DNA of 64,000 bases from CALGKJ01 sp049322695 (GCA_049322695.1 JBMORW010000023.1:1-64000); one strand, 5' to 3'. Positions 35,297 through 45,612 are shown, numbered from the stretch's first letter. A program made the numbers and translations. Notes: generated by a model from the letters alone, not told the origin.

Positions 35297-36174
35297 CGCA
35301 GCATCTCTATAAACTTCTGAGCTGCAATTGACAATGGAATATTATCCAAAGTTACAATCCCCATATATCTTTCGGGGATTTTTTCTTTTATATTAAGTAT
35401 GAAAATTTCATTGCTGTCTTCCTTTTTTATGCAGAACTCCGGTACAAAGGCTATTCCGAGCCCGATTCTTGCCATATCTATGAGTACGTCAACGCTGCCC
35501 AGGTCAACCTCAGGAGTAATATCAACACCATGAAGCTCCATAAGTCTGTCGTAGTATTCTCTGGTAATTGTATTTTTTTCTAAAGCCAGCATAGGATACT
35601 TTTCAAGCTCCTTCAGAGACATGCTCTTTCCTCTTAGATCAAAATAGTTAGCTCCTGCTATGAATATATCTCTAAGCTCTCTGGTCTTTTTTATGGTCAT
35701 GTTGGAATAGCTTAATTTTTCAGGCACATTTATGACGCTGAAATCAACACTGCCGTTTTTTAAAAGTTCAATGCATTTAGGTGATGTCCTGTTTATGACA
35801 CTTATCCTTATGTTGGGATAGGCACTGTTAAATTGTTTAAAATAAGGCATGAGATAGTATTTGCATATGGTATCGCTGGCACCTATTCTGATTTCACCCT
35901 GATTAAGGGAATGCATTTCCTCGATGGTTCTTTCTCCTGATTTTATAAAATTATAGGCCTGCTCCACATGCTTGAACAATACTTCTCCTTCCTTAGTAAG
36001 CCTGACCTTTTTTGTATTTCTGAAAAAGAGTGAGCATTGCAGCTTCTCCTCAAGTGTTTTGATGGACTGACTTACCGCAGATTGAGAAACATAAAGTCTT
36101 TCTGATGCTGCAGAGAAGCTCATGGTACTGGCTACATGATAGAATACCTTATACAGCTCAAAATTTATATCCAT
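35293..36174 (-). CDS. LysR family transcriptional regulator
   Basis: This 293-residue protein has an N-terminal winged HTH (about 1-60, SFSAASERLYVSQSAVSQSI) and a type 2 periplasmic-binding-like effector domain (about 90-290). It is divergently oriented to purL across a 99-bp AT-rich spacer, so it may control the purine operon, itself, or both. LysR control of purine synthesis would be unusual, because PurR-type regulators or riboswitches are common in Firmicutes. AAGGAGAGC precedes the ATG on the minus strand. Confidence 0.92.
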   Translation of the reverse strand: MDINFELYKVFYHVASTMSFSAASERLYVSQSAVSQSIKTLEEKLQCSLFFRNTKKVRLTKEGEVLFKHVEQAYNFIKSGERTIEEMHSLNQGEIRIGASDTICKYYLMPYFKQFNSAYPNIRISVINRTSPKCIELLKNGSVDFSVINVPEKLSYSNMTIKKTRELRDIFIAGANYFDLRGKSMSLKELEKYPMLALEKNTITREYYDRLMELHGVDITPEVDLGSVDVLIDMARIGLGIAFVPEFCIKKEDSNEIFILNIKEKIPERYMGIVTLDNIPLSIAAQKFIEMLR

Positions 36175-36273
36175 TTATAAGCTCTCCTTATTAATCATAT
36201 TAATAATATTAATTATTTCTAATAATTGTACTATGTTAAAATTAAATTGTAAATAATTTTGAGGTGAGAGCTT
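36175..36273. promoter_or_regulatory. divergent lysR-purL control region
   Basis: This AT-rich spacer contains TTAAT-AAT-ATTAA (36200-36212) and similar short inverted repeats compatible with T-N11-A LysR sites. A possible purL promoter is TTGTAC (36226-36231) and TAAATA (36250-36255), 18 bp apart. I saw no purine riboswitch or PurR box here. Confidence 0.4.
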
Positions 36274-39200
36274 ATGAAAAAAAACGTCATGAGAATATAT
36301 GTTGAGAAGAAAAAAGCATATGCAGTCGAAGCTAAGGCATTGCTATGCGAGTTAAGAGACAATCTCGGCATAGGCAGTCTGGAAAATGTGAGAATAGTAA
36401 ACAGATACGATGTTTCGGGCATCACTGAGCAAGAGTATGAGATGGCAAGAAATACTGTTTTTTCTGAGCCGCCTGTTGATATTGCCTATGATGAAGTATT
36501 TGACCTTCAAAGCTGCGACAGATTTTTTGCAGTTGAGTATCTGCCGGGGCAATATGATCAGAGGGCTGATTCTGCAGCACAGTGTATCCAAATACTGACA
36601 CAGAAGGAAAGACCTTTGGTAAGAACAGCCAAGCTTATTTTACTGGATGGAAAGCTCAAAGACAGCGAGTTCGAGAGAATAAAAAGCTACTTCATCAATC
36701 CTTTGGAAGCAAGAGAAGCTAAGCTTGAGAAGCCTTTTACTCTAGAAAATGAGTATACTGTTCCGCATTCGGTGGAGATTTTACATGGCTTCAACTCCTT
36801 GAATGAAGAGGAATTGAAAGCATTTATCGATGAAATGGGAATGGCAATGAATTTTGAGGATTTGAAATTCTGTCAGTCATATTTCAAGGAAATAGAAAAA
36901 AGAGAGCCTTCCTTAACTGAAATAAAGGTTATTGATACATATTGGTCAGACCATTGCAGACACACAACCTTTCTAACAAGGATCAATGATGTCAGAATAG
37001 AGCCTGGCAGATTTTCCGATCCTATTAAAAAATCCTATGAAATGTATAAAGAAGCAAGGAAATATGTTTATGATACTGATGACAGAGACATCAGTCTAAT
37101 GGATATTGCCGTAATAGCTATGAAGGAGCTGAGGAAAAGAGGCGAGCTTGATGATCTTGAGGTCTCTGATGAAGTAAATGCCTGCAGCATTGTTGTAAAT
37201 GCCAGAATCGACGGAAAGCTGCAGGAGTGGCTGGTAATGTTTAAAAACGAGACACACAATCATCCTACTGAAATAGAGCCCTTTGGAGGTGCGGCAACCT
37301 GTCTGGGTGGTGCCATAAGAGACCCGCTGTCAGGCAGATCCTATGTGTTTGGTGCCATGAGAGTGACAGGAAGTGCAGATCCAAGAACAAGCATAGAAGA
37401 TACATTACCCGGAAAGCTGCCACAGAGAAAGATTACTACCGGAGCAGCAGCAGGCTACAGCTCGTACGGAAATCAGATAGGTTTAGCCACAGGGCAGGTG
37501 TCAGAAGTATATGACAGTGATTTCGTGGCAAAAAGAATGGAGATTGGTGCTGTTTTGGGTGCTGCACCAAGAAAGAATATTATCAGGGAAGTGCCTTCAC
37601 CGGGTGATTTAATAGTTTTACTTGGAGGCAGAACAGGCAGGGACGGCTGCGGAGGAGCAACCGGCTCATCAAAGGAGCATACAGAGGAATCACTGTTCAG
37701 CTGTGGTGCAGAAGTCCAGAAAGGCAACCCTCCGACAGAGAGAAAGATTCAGAGATTATTCAGAATACCTGAGGTAAGCAGAATGATAAAGCGCTGCAAT
37801 GACTTTGGAGCAGGAGGTGTTTCTGTAGCCATAGGTGAGCTGGCTCCCGGGCTCTTGATTGATTTGGATAAGATTCCTAAAAAGTATGAGGGTCTTGATG
37901 GTACCGAGCTTGCCATATCCGAGTCACAGGAAAGAATGGCAGTGGTTATTTCACCGCAAAATCTGGAAGATTTTCTTAAATACTCACATCAGGAAAATCT
38001 GGAGGCAACAGTCGTTGCAGAAGTAACTGCAGAAAAAAGACTTCGCATGATCTGGAGAGAAGGACTGATAGTGGATCTGGACAGAGACTTCCTGGATACA
38101 AACGGAGTTAAACAGAATACGTGGGTAAAGGTTAAGGCGCCTATTGAAACAGAAAGCTATTTTAATACAATACCTGATATAATAAAAAATAAATATCATG
38201 ATTTAAAGGCAGCCTGGCTGTCTAATCTTCAGGATTTGAACATATGCAGCCAAAAGGGTCTGGCAGAAAGGTTTGACAGTACTATAGGAGCCGGCACGGT
38301 GCTTATGCCCTTTGGAGGAAGCTGCCAGGAAACACCTGCAGAAGGACTGGTAATGAAGCTGCCTGCAGCTGATGGAGAGTCTGACACTGCTGTAGCAATG
38401 ACATATGGCTATAACCCTGTGATTGGGAAATGGAGTCCCTTTCATGGAGCATTTTACGCAGTTCTGGAAGCTGTAACTAAGCTTGCGGCATTGGGGGGAG
38501 ACTATGGAAGCATAAGGCTCACGCTGCAGGAATACTTTGAAAAGCTTGGTAAGGATCCTGAAAAATGGGGTAAACCCTTCAGTGCACTGCTTGGAGCATA
38601 CTATGCTCAAAAGCTTTTTGGAATACCTGCAATAGGCGGTAAGGACAGTATGTCAGGCACCTTCAAGGACATAAATGTACCTCCGACACTTGTTGCATTT
38701 GCAGTGAACACATTGGAAGCAAGCAAGGCCATATCACAGGAGTTTAAAAAGCCCGGCAGTAAGGTTGTTCTGCTCCAAGCCAGGAGAAATGCTGCAGAGC
38801 TGCCTGAAATGAATAAGCTGAAGACAAATTTTGATAGGATAAAGGCTCTGAATGAGCAAAACAAAGTGTTTTCGGCACATACAGTCAGATATGGAGGAGT
38901 TGCTGCAGCACTAAGCAAAATGTGCTTTGGAAATCAGATAGGCTTTGCTTTTGAAGAATATATGAGTCAGAAAGAACTGTTTACACCTGAGTATGGAAGT
39001 ATCATATTAGAGGTGGATGGAAACACTGACCTTGAGGTGGATTTTGATGGCTGTGAATACAGGCTGCTTGGACATACACAGCAAAAAGCAGTAATATTTA
39101 TCAATGGATTTACTATTGAGCTTAAGCAGGCAATGGAAGCTTGGAAAACACCGCTGGAAAATGTGTTTCCCACTAAACCGGCTGATGAAGCAGCGGAGAA

Positions 39201-40065
39201 AAGTGCTTTGGAATATAGTGAGCCATATGTCGGCAGAAACATTGTAAAACCTTTGGTTAGGCTGGCAAAGCCAAGGGTTTTCATACCTGTATTTCCCGGT
39301 ACCAATTGCGAAGGCGACACCGCCAGAGCCTTTAAAAGGGCAGGCGGAGAAGTGCTGGAGCTGGTTTTCAAAAATCTTACTCCTAAGGATATAGAAAACT
39401 CTATTGAAGAAATGATAAAACTGATAAATGAATCTCAAATAATAGCAATACCGGGGGGGTTCAGCGGCGGTGACGAGCCTGAAGGTTCAGCAAAGTTCAT
39501 AACTGCCATTTTTAGAAACCCCGGTGTTAAGGAAGCAGTAACAAGGCTATTGAATCAGCGTGACGGACTGATGCTTGGTATATGCAACGGCTTCCAGGCA
39601 TTAGTGAAGCTTGGCTTGTTGCCCTATGGTGAAATCAGAGAAACAGACGCCGGCAGCCCGACGCTTACTTACAACACGTTAGGCAGACATGTATCCTGTA
39701 TGGTAAAAACAAGAGTGTCATCAACCTTATCACCATGGTTTTCAAAGACAAATCCTGGAGATATCCACATTATTGCCATGTCCCACGGTGAAGGAAGGTT
39801 TATATGTGACGAGGAACAGGCAAAGGAGCTTTATTCAAAAGGACAGATTGCTGCTCAATATGTTGATGCAGATGGCATACCTACAATGGACATGCCGTAT
39901 AATCCCAATGGTTCGGTGCTGGCAGTAGAAGCTTTGACCAGCCCTGACGGAAGAATACTTGGTAAAATGGGACATTCAGAAAGAATAGGAGCTTATGTGG
40001 CTAAAAACATACCCGGTGAAAAGAATCAGAAGCTTTTTGAAGCAGGAATAGAGTATTTTGGCTAA
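36274..40065 (+). CDS. purL: phosphoribosylformylglycinamidine synthase, single chain
   Basis: This 1263-residue enzyme converts FGAR, ATP and glutamine to FGAM. It is the long form with PurS-like, synthetase and C-terminal glutamine amidotransferase parts in one chain, unlike the three-subunit PurSLQ of Bacillus. Markers are YWSDHCRHTTF (about 223-233), the ATP-binding KNETHNHPTEIEPFGGAATC (about 324-343), FPGTNCEGD at the start of the amidotransferase domain and its nucleophile near residue 1104 in GICNGFQ. GAGGTGAG precedes the ATG. It is the first gene of a nine-gene purine operon. Confidence 0.96.
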   Translation: MKKNVMRIYVEKKKAYAVEAKALLCELRDNLGIGSLENVRIVNRYDVSGITEQEYEMARNTVFSEPPVDIAYDEVFDLQSCDRFFAVEYLPGQYDQRADSAAQCIQILTQKERPLVRTAKLILLDGKLKDSEFERIKSYFINPLEAREAKLEKPFTLENEYTVPHSVEILHGFNSLNEEELKAFIDEMGMAMNFEDLKFCQSYFKEIEKREPSLTEIKVIDTYWSDHCRHTTFLTRINDVRIEPGRFSDPIKKSYEMYKEARKYVYDTDDRDISLMDIAVIAMKELRKRGELDDLEVSDEVNACSIVVNARIDGKLQEWLVMFKNETHNHPTEIEPFGGAATCLGGAIRDPLSGRSYVFGAMRVTGSADPRTSIEDTLPGKLPQRKITTGAAAGYSSYGNQIGLATGQVSEVYDSDFVAKRMEIGAVLGAAPRKNIIREVPSPGDLIVLLGGRTGRDGCGGATGSSKEHTEESLFSCGAEVQKGNPPTERKIQRLFRIPEVSRMIKRCNDFGAGGVSVAIGELAPGLLIDLDKIPKKYEGLDGTELAISESQERMAVVISPQNLEDFLKYSHQENLEATVVAEVTAEKRLRMIWREGLIVDLDRDFLDTNGVKQNTWVKVKAPIETESYFNTIPDIIKNKYHDLKAAWLSNLQDLNICSQKGLAERFDSTIGAGTVLMPFGGSCQETPAEGLVMKLPAADGESDTAVAMTYGYNPVIGKWSPFHGAFYAVLEAVTKLAALGGDYGSIRLTLQEYFEKLGKDPEKWGKPFSALLGAYYAQKLFGIPAIGGKDSMSGTFKDINVPPTLVAFAVNTLEASKAISQEFKKPGSKVVLLQARRNAAELPEMNKLKTNFDRIKALNEQNKVFSAHTVRYGGVAAALSKMCFGNQIGFAFEEYMSQKELFTPEYGSIILEVDGNTDLEVDFDGCEYRLLGHTQQKAVIFINGFTIELKQAMEAWKTPLENVFPTKPADEAAEKSALEYSEPYVGRNIVKPLVRLAKPRVFIPVFPGTNCEGDTARAFKRAGGEVLELVFKNLTPKDIENSIEEMIKLINESQIIAIPGGFSGGDEPEGSAKFITAIFRNPGVKEAVTRLLNQRDGLMLGICNGFQALVKLGLLPYGEIRETDAGSPTLTYNTLGRHVSCMVKTRVSSTLSPWFSKTNPGDIHIIAMSHGEGRFICDEEQAKELYSKGQIAAQYVDADGIPTMDMPYNPNGSVLAVEALTSPDGRILGKMGHSERIGAYVAKNIPGEKNQKLFEAGIEYFG

Positions 40066-40077
40066 GGGAGTGATCGT

Positions 40078-41220
40078 TTGAAAAGTATAGGAATAGTAGG
40101 CGGAGGACAACTCGGCAGGATGATGGCCTTTGATGCAAAGCGGATGGGATATCAAGTCATAATACTGGACCCTACTCCGGAAGCTCCTGCAGGACAGGTG
40201 TCAGACCAACAGCTGGTTGCTTCCTTTGATGATTATGAAGCTTTGCATAAGCTGGCATCCATGACAGATGTAGTAACCTATGAGTTTGAACACATAAATG
40301 CTGAAATATTGATGAAGCTGGAATCAAAGGGATATAAGATATTTCCCTCAGGCAAGACTCTAAGAATCATACAGAATAAATACATGCAGAAAAGCTTTCT
40401 TAAGGAAGCAGGACTTCCGGTACCTGACTTTTACAGTGTGAGGAATAAGGAAGAAATTATGGAAAAGTCTAAAGTGCTTGGGTTTCCCCTTATACTTAAG
40501 ACCTGCACAGGAGGCTATGACGGCAAGGGTAATATGGTGCTTGAATCCGAAAAGGATGTGGAAAATATACCGGAAGCTTTTCTGGATAGAGAGCTTATGC
40601 TGGAGCAATATATAAGCTTTACAAGAGAGCTGTCAGTAATGGTGGCGAGATCCCAGGCGGGAGAAATTGTACATTATCCTATAGCGGAAAATGAGCATAG
40701 AGAAAACATACTCCGGCTGACAAAGGTTCCTGCACAAATGGACGTTGAACTGGATGAAAAAATAAGGGCAATTGCTGCCGGAGTAATGCAAGCCTTTAAT
40801 GACATCGGGGTATTCTGTATAGAGCTTTTTCAGGAAAATGGCAATGTTTATATAAATGAAATTGCACCCAGACCCCATAATTCAGGACATTATACCATTG
40901 AAGCATGCATAACCTCCCAATATGAGCAGCTAATAAGAATAATAACAGGCTTGCCTCTCGGAAGCACCAGGCTGCTGTCGCAATGCGCCATGGTCAATAT
41001 ACTCGGCAGTGAGAATGTGAAGGGAGAGTATACCTTCCATGGCATCGAGAATGCCCTGAAAGAAGAAGCAGTATATTTGCATTTATATGGAAAGAAAAGT
41101 ACTGCTCCCCTGAGAAAGATCGGACATATCACTGTGTTGGACAATAATACGGAAGCTGCAGCAAAACGCGCAAAGGATGCTCTTGACTGTATAAAATTCA
41201 TAGCATTGGAGGGAAAGTGA
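40078..41220 (+). CDS. purK: N5-carboxyaminoimidazole ribonucleotide synthase
   Basis: This 380-residue ATP-grasp enzyme carboxylates AIR with bicarbonate. The N-terminus GIVGGGQLGRMMA (about 4-16) and the metal-binding region FCIELFQENGNVYINEIAPRPHNSGH are typical. It uses a TTG start with AAGGGAG 7 nt upstream. Its stop codon overlaps the purE start (TGATG). The bacterial PurK-PurE route is thus complete. Confidence 0.96.
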   Translation: MKSIGIVGGGQLGRMMAFDAKRMGYQVIILDPTPEAPAGQVSDQQLVASFDDYEALHKLASMTDVVTYEFEHINAEILMKLESKGYKIFPSGKTLRIIQNKYMQKSFLKEAGLPVPDFYSVRNKEEIMEKSKVLGFPLILKTCTGGYDGKGNMVLESEKDVENIPEAFLDRELMLEQYISFTRELSVMVARSQAGEIVHYPIAENEHRENILRLTKVPAQMDVELDEKIRAIAAGVMQAFNDIGVFCIELFQENGNVYINEIAPRPHNSGHYTIEACITSQYEQLIRIITGLPLGSTRLLSQCAMVNILGSENVKGEYTFHGIENALKEEAVYLHLYGKKSTAPLRKIGHITVLDNNTEAAAKRAKDALDCIKFIALEGK

Positions 41221-41732
41221 TGAGTGAAGCAAAGGTAGGAATCATTATGGGCAGTGATTCAGATTATCCGGTAATGAGTGAATGCGAAAAAATGCTGAGA
41301 CAATTTGAAATTCCATTTGAAATACATGTTGTCTCTGCACATCGGACCCCTGAAAGAATGTACGAATATGCAAAAACAGCTTATGAAAGAGGCATTAGGG
41401 TCATTGTAGCCGGAGCAGGCGGAGCTGCACATCTGCCCGGTATGGTAGCAGCCATTACCAGCCTGCCGGTAATAGGGGTTCCAGTCAAATCAAAGAGCTT
41501 GGAAGGTCTGGATTCTCTTCTTTCTATAGTGCAGATGCCGGGCGGTGTTCCTGTGGCAGCCGTAGCAATCAACGGAGCAAAAAATGCCGGAATACTTGCG
41601 GCTCAAATGCTTGGAATATCAGACAGAAGCATAATGGATAAGATAGTACAGTATAAAGCCGACATGAGAAATGAGGTTTTTGAAAAAGATAGTAGAATGC
41701 AAAGGGAGGTCATGGTTAATGAAAAAGCTTGA
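41220..41732 (+). CDS. purE: N5-carboxyaminoimidazole ribonucleotide mutase
   Basis: This 170-residue class I PurE has the conserved GSDSDYPVM (about 11-19) and SAHRTPERM (about 40-48). ATG 41220 overlaps the purK stop, with GGAGGG 6 nt upstream; the in-frame GTG at 41217 is less well placed. The 3' end overlaps purC by 14 bp, indicating coupled translation. Confidence 0.96.
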   Translation: MSEAKVGIIMGSDSDYPVMSECEKMLRQFEIPFEIHVVSAHRTPERMYEYAKTAYERGIRVIVAGAGGAAHLPGMVAAITSLPVIGVPVKSKSLEGLDSLLSIVQMPGGVPVAAVAINGAKNAGILAAQMLGISDRSIMDKIVQYKADMRNEVFEKDSRMQREVMVNEKA

Positions 41733-42423
41733 AATGCTGTATGAAGGCAAAGCTAAAAAAGTATATGCAACAGAAGACAAAGACCTGTACATAGTCGAAT
41801 ACAAGGACGATGCAACTGCATTTAACGGCCTGAAAAAAGGTACAATAGAAAACAAGGGAATAATGAACAACAGGATTTCCTCTAAAATTTTCGGAATATT
41901 GGAAGCCAAAGGCATCAGGACACATTTTGTAAAGCAGCTGAGTGACAGAGAAATGCTAGTGAAAAGAGTTCAGATAGTGCCTTTAGAAGTACTGGTAAGA
42001 AACTATGCTGCAGGCTCATTGACAAAAAGATACGGAATAGAGGAAGGTACCAGGCTGAAATGCACAATACTTGAGTTTTGCTATAAAAATGACCAATATG
42101 GAGATCCCTTCATAAACGAATACCATATAAAAGCTATGGAGTTGGCTGAACAAAAGGAAGTGGACACAATATCCACTATGGCACTTAAGGTTAACGACAT
42201 ACTGGTTGAGTTCATGAAGGAAAAAAATATCACGCTGGTTGACTTCAAGCTTGAGTTTGGAAGAACATCTGACGGAGAGATATTATTGGCAGATGAAATA
42301 TCTCCCGATACTTGCAGGCTGTGGGATGCAGAGACCAATGAAAAGCTGGATAAGGACAGATTCAGAAGAGATATGGGTAAAGTGGAAGAAGGCTACATGG
42401 AAGTAGTAAGGAGATTGTGCTAA
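41719..42423 (+). CDS. purC: SAICAR synthetase
   Basis: This 234-residue enzyme joins CAIR and aspartate. The N-terminus YEGKAKKVYATED and the segments VPLEVLVRNYAAGS and DFKLEFGR are characteristic. ATG 41719 is chosen because GGGAGG lies 9 nt upstream and the family begins here; an in-frame codon at 41671 lies inside purE and would add 16 residues. A gap of 99 bp without an evident gene separates it from purF. Confidence 0.96.
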   Translation: MKKLEMLYEGKAKKVYATEDKDLYIVEYKDDATAFNGLKKGTIENKGIMNNRISSKIFGILEAKGIRTHFVKQLSDREMLVKRVQIVPLEVLVRNYAAGSLTKRYGIEEGTRLKCTILEFCYKNDQYGDPFINEYHIKAMELAEQKEVDTISTMALKVNDILVEFMKEKNITLVDFKLEFGRTSDGEILLADEISPDTCRLWDAETNEKLDKDRFRRDMGKVEEGYMEVVRRLC

Positions 42424-42522
42424 TATAAAATTTACCAGCATAAGCAAAGGGATGAATAACTAAGTATGAACCCTATAATTGGACTTATGTAAATAATTTT
42501 TGCAAATGGGAGATATGATTGT

Positions 42523-43944
42523 ATGTATGAAGAAATATTCATTGAGGGAGATAAGCTGAAGGAAGAATGCGGCGTAGTAGGTATACACCAGAGGGGAAAT
42601 GTAAGTACTGCCAATATGGCTTATTACGGGCTGGTTGCATTGCAGCACAGAGGGCAGGAAAGTGCAGGCATAGCGGTTAATAATGACGGAATAATAAGCT
42701 GTTATAAGGACATGGGGCTTGTATCTGAGGTTTTTGATGATAAGATTCTCAGCCTGCTTAAGGGTGATATGTCCATAGGTCATGTCAGATATTCCACTAC
42801 CGGCGAAAGCTTTGTAAATAATGCGCAGCCCCTTGTTGTGAAGTATAAGAACGGAACAATAGCACTTGCACATAATGGTAATCTGGTGAATGCTCCGCAG
42901 GTCAGGGCGATGCTTGAGGATCAGGGCATGATATTTGCCACTTCCATAGACAGTGAGGTAATTGCCAGCCTGATAGCAAAGAACTACAAAACCAGTATTG
43001 AGGATGCCATAGCTGATACAATGGACATAATAAAAGGCTCTTATGCACTTGTCATGATGACAAATGACAAGCTTATAGGTGTACGTGACAAACATGGTTT
43101 AAGACCCCTCGTGATAGGAAAGCTGGAGGATGGCTATGTGCTGGCGTCAGAATCCTGTGCATTGGATACACTGGGTGCAGAATTTGTCAGAGATGTTGAG
43201 CCAGGAGAAATCATAATAATAGATGACAGCGGAATGAAAAATATCAAAGCAGCAGAAAGCATAGAGAAACGTACCTGTATATTTGAATATATCTACTTTG
43301 CAAGACCCGACAGTATTATGGACGGTATAAGCATATACAGGGTAAGGGAAAATGCAGGAAGGATACTTGCAAAGGAACAGCCGGCTGATGCTGATGTTGT
43401 CATCTGTGTTCCTGATTCAGGAACTCCTGCAGCCATCGGATATGCACAGGCATCAGGAATACCTTATGCCGTAGGCTTGATAAAGAATAAATATATAGGC
43501 AGAACCTTCATACAACCATCCCAAACAGTGCGGGAAACAGGGGTGACATTGAAGCTTAACCCTCTAAAAGCAAATATACAGGGTAAAAGGGTGGTTATGG
43601 TTGATGACAGTATCGTGAGAGGTACTACCAGCAAGAAAATAGTACAAGCGCTTAGAGATGCGGGAGCCAAAGAGGTGCATGTGAGAGTGAGCTCTCCTGT
43701 AGTTTCGTATCCTTGCTATTTTGGCATAGATACTCCCACAAGAAAGGAATTGGTGGGTGCAAATTACTATATAGAAAAAATAAGAGAAAGAATAGGTGCA
43801 GACAGTTTGGGCTATCTCAGTATCGAGGGGCTTTTAGAGAGTGTTGGCAGCAAGGGCGAAGGATACTGCACAGCATGCTTCTGCGGAGACTATCCCATGG
43901 AGGTCCCTGAAGAATCAGACAAGCACGTATTTGAAAGAAGATAG
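42523..43944 (+). CDS. purF: amidophosphoribosyltransferase
   Basis: This 473-residue enzyme makes phosphoribosylamine from PRPP and glutamine, the first committed purine step. A 15-residue propeptide precedes the catalytic Cys16 (ECGVVGIH), which must be exposed by processing. Cysteines in positions for a [4Fe-4S] cluster are visible (RTCIFEYIYFARPDS, SYPCYFG and CTACFCG), as in the Bacillus enzyme. The PRPP motif is VVMVDDSIVRGTTS. GGGAG lies 10 nt before the ATG. Confidence 0.96.
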   Translation: MYEEIFIEGDKLKEECGVVGIHQRGNVSTANMAYYGLVALQHRGQESAGIAVNNDGIISCYKDMGLVSEVFDDKILSLLKGDMSIGHVRYSTTGESFVNNAQPLVVKYKNGTIALAHNGNLVNAPQVRAMLEDQGMIFATSIDSEVIASLIAKNYKTSIEDAIADTMDIIKGSYALVMMTNDKLIGVRDKHGLRPLVIGKLEDGYVLASESCALDTLGAEFVRDVEPGEIIIIDDSGMKNIKAAESIEKRTCIFEYIYFARPDSIMDGISIYRVRENAGRILAKEQPADADVVICVPDSGTPAAIGYAQASGIPYAVGLIKNKYIGRTFIQPSQTVRETGVTLKLNPLKANIQGKRVVMVDDSIVRGTTSKKIVQALRDAGAKEVHVRVSSPVVSYPCYFGIDTPTRKELVGANYYIEKIRERIGADSLGYLSIEGLLESVGSKGEGYCTACFCGDYPMEVPEESDKHVFERR

Positions 43945-43955
43945 GAGAATCAAGC

Positions 43956-44996
43956 ATGAGTAACGAAAAGCTCACATACAAAAGTGCAGGCGTAGATGTT
44001 GAAGCAGGCTATGAAGCAGTCAAGCTCATGAAGGAGCATACAAAGAGGACATTAATACCAGGAGTAATAGGCGGGCTAGGCAGCTTTGGAGGTTTTTTCG
44101 AACTGGGTAAGGACTATAAAAATCCTGTGCTGGTTTCCGGAACGGATGGTGTAGGAACCAAGCTTCAGATGGCTTTTATGACAGGCATCCATGATACCAT
44201 AGGAATAGACTGCGTAGCAATGTGTGTGAATGATATAGCATGTCATGGAGCTAAGCCTTTATTTTTCCTGGATTACATCGGGACAGGGAAGCTGCAGCCC
44301 AATGTAGCAGCAGAAATAGTAAAGGGTATCTGTGATGGCTGTATAGAAGCAGGCTGTGCCCTTATAGGGGGAGAAACGGCAGAAATGCCCGGCTTTTATA
44401 AGGATGAGGAATATGACCTTGCAGGCTTTGCAGTAGGTGTGGTTGACAGGGAAAAGGTCATCAACGGCTCAAGGGTTGCTGAGGGAGACGTACTTATAGG
44501 GTTGGCTTCCAGCGGAGTTCACTCAAATGGCTATTCTTTGGTCAGAAAGCTGTTTTTCCAAATCAATACTTACAACATAGAGTCCAGATTTGACGAATTG
44601 GATGGAACCTTGGGAGAAGTACTCTTAAAGCCCACAAGGATATATGTGAAAACAGTTCTGGAGCTTGTAAAAAGCTTTGATATCAAGGGAATCGCACACA
44701 TTACGGGGGGAGGCTTTATTGAGAATATTCCCAGAACAATACCTGAAGGTCTGAAATGCGAGATTATACTTGGCAGCTGGGAGGTCCATCCAATATTCAA
44801 TATAATGAAAAGACTTGGAAATATAGAGGAGAGAGAAATGTTCAACACCTTTAACATGGGCATCGGAATGGTACTTGCAGTATCAGAGAAGGCTGTGGAT
44901 GGCGTAATGCAAAAGCTTGCTGCACTCAATGAAAAAGCCTATGTAATCGGTAAGGTGGTCAAGGGTGAGGGAGGTATCGAGCTTTGCAAAAAGTAA
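43956..44996 (+). CDS. purM: phosphoribosylformylglycinamidine cyclo-ligase
   Basis: This 346-residue ATP-dependent enzyme forms AIR from FGAM. VSGTDGVGTKLQMAF (about 55-69), LIGGETAEMPGFY (about 136-148) and ITGGGFIENIPR (about 248-259) are family hallmarks. TAGGAG precedes the ATG 12 bp after purF. Its last codons overlap the start of purN by 13 bp. Confidence 0.97.
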   Translation: MSNEKLTYKSAGVDVEAGYEAVKLMKEHTKRTLIPGVIGGLGSFGGFFELGKDYKNPVLVSGTDGVGTKLQMAFMTGIHDTIGIDCVAMCVNDIACHGAKPLFFLDYIGTGKLQPNVAAEIVKGICDGCIEAGCALIGGETAEMPGFYKDEEYDLAGFAVGVVDREKVINGSRVAEGDVLIGLASSGVHSNGYSLVRKLFFQINTYNIESRFDELDGTLGEVLLKPTRIYVKTVLELVKSFDIKGIAHITGGGFIENIPRTIPEGLKCEIILGSWEVHPIFNIMKRLGNIEEREMFNTFNMGIGMVLAVSEKAVDGVMQKLAALNEKAYVIGKVVKGEGGIELCKK

Positions 44997-45607
44997 GGAT
45001 AGCTGTTTTGGTATCCGGAGGAGGAACAAATCTTCAGGCTTTGATTGATGAAATAGAAAAGGGCGGTATCAATGGTGAAATAGTGCTTGTGATGTCGGAC
45101 AGAGAAGGTGCTTATGCTCTTACAAGAGCACAAAAGCATGGCATCAAGGCAGTTACAGTATGCAGAAAGAGCTATAATGACAGAGAAGCCTTCAACAACG
45201 CAATGCTGCAGGAACTGAGGGAAGTAAATGCAGAATTTATTGTGCTGGGTGGATTTCTATCTATTTTTACAAGCAGCTTTGTTAAGGAATATGAAGGCAG
45301 AATCATTAATGTACATCCGGCATTGATACCTGCATTTTGCGGTAACGGTTTTTATGGTGACAGAGTACATAAGGCAGTTATAGAGTATGGAGTTAAAGTA
45401 TCAGGGGCTACAGTGCATTTTGTAGATGAAGGCACCGACAGCGGACCAATAATACTTCAGGAAGTGATTGCGGTAGCTGAGGATGATACATATGAATCTC
45501 TGGCTGCAAAAGTCTTGAAGCTGGAGCATAAGCTTCTGCCCGAGGCAGTAAAGCTGTATTGTGACGGCAAGCTTAGAATAGAGGGGCGAAAGGTAAGAAT
45601 ACGATAA
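44984..45607 (+). CDS. purN: phosphoribosylglycinamide formyltransferase
   Basis: This 207-residue enzyme formylates GAR with 10-formyl-THF. VSGGGTNLQALID (about 9-21), the catalytic Asn-His in NVHPALIPAF (about 106-115) and the Asp in DEGTDSGPII are visible. It uses a TTG start with GGGAGG 9 nt upstream inside purM. The heptad array follows the stop codon after a few bases. Confidence 0.95.
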   Translation: MQKVRIAVLVSGGGTNLQALIDEIEKGGINGEIVLVMSDREGAYALTRAQKHGIKAVTVCRKSYNDREAFNNAMLQELREVNAEFIVLGGFLSIFTSSFVKEYEGRIINVHPALIPAFCGNGFYGDRVHKAVIEYGVKVSGATVHFVDEGTDSGPIILQEVIAVAEDDTYESLAAKVLKLEHKLLPEAVKLYCDGKLRIEGRKVRIR

Positions 45608-45612
45608 TGAAC

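Noticed and set aside
42424..42522. Small gene or internal promoter in the purC-purF gap
   Set aside because: No open frame with ribosome binding site and no convincing promoter hexamers.
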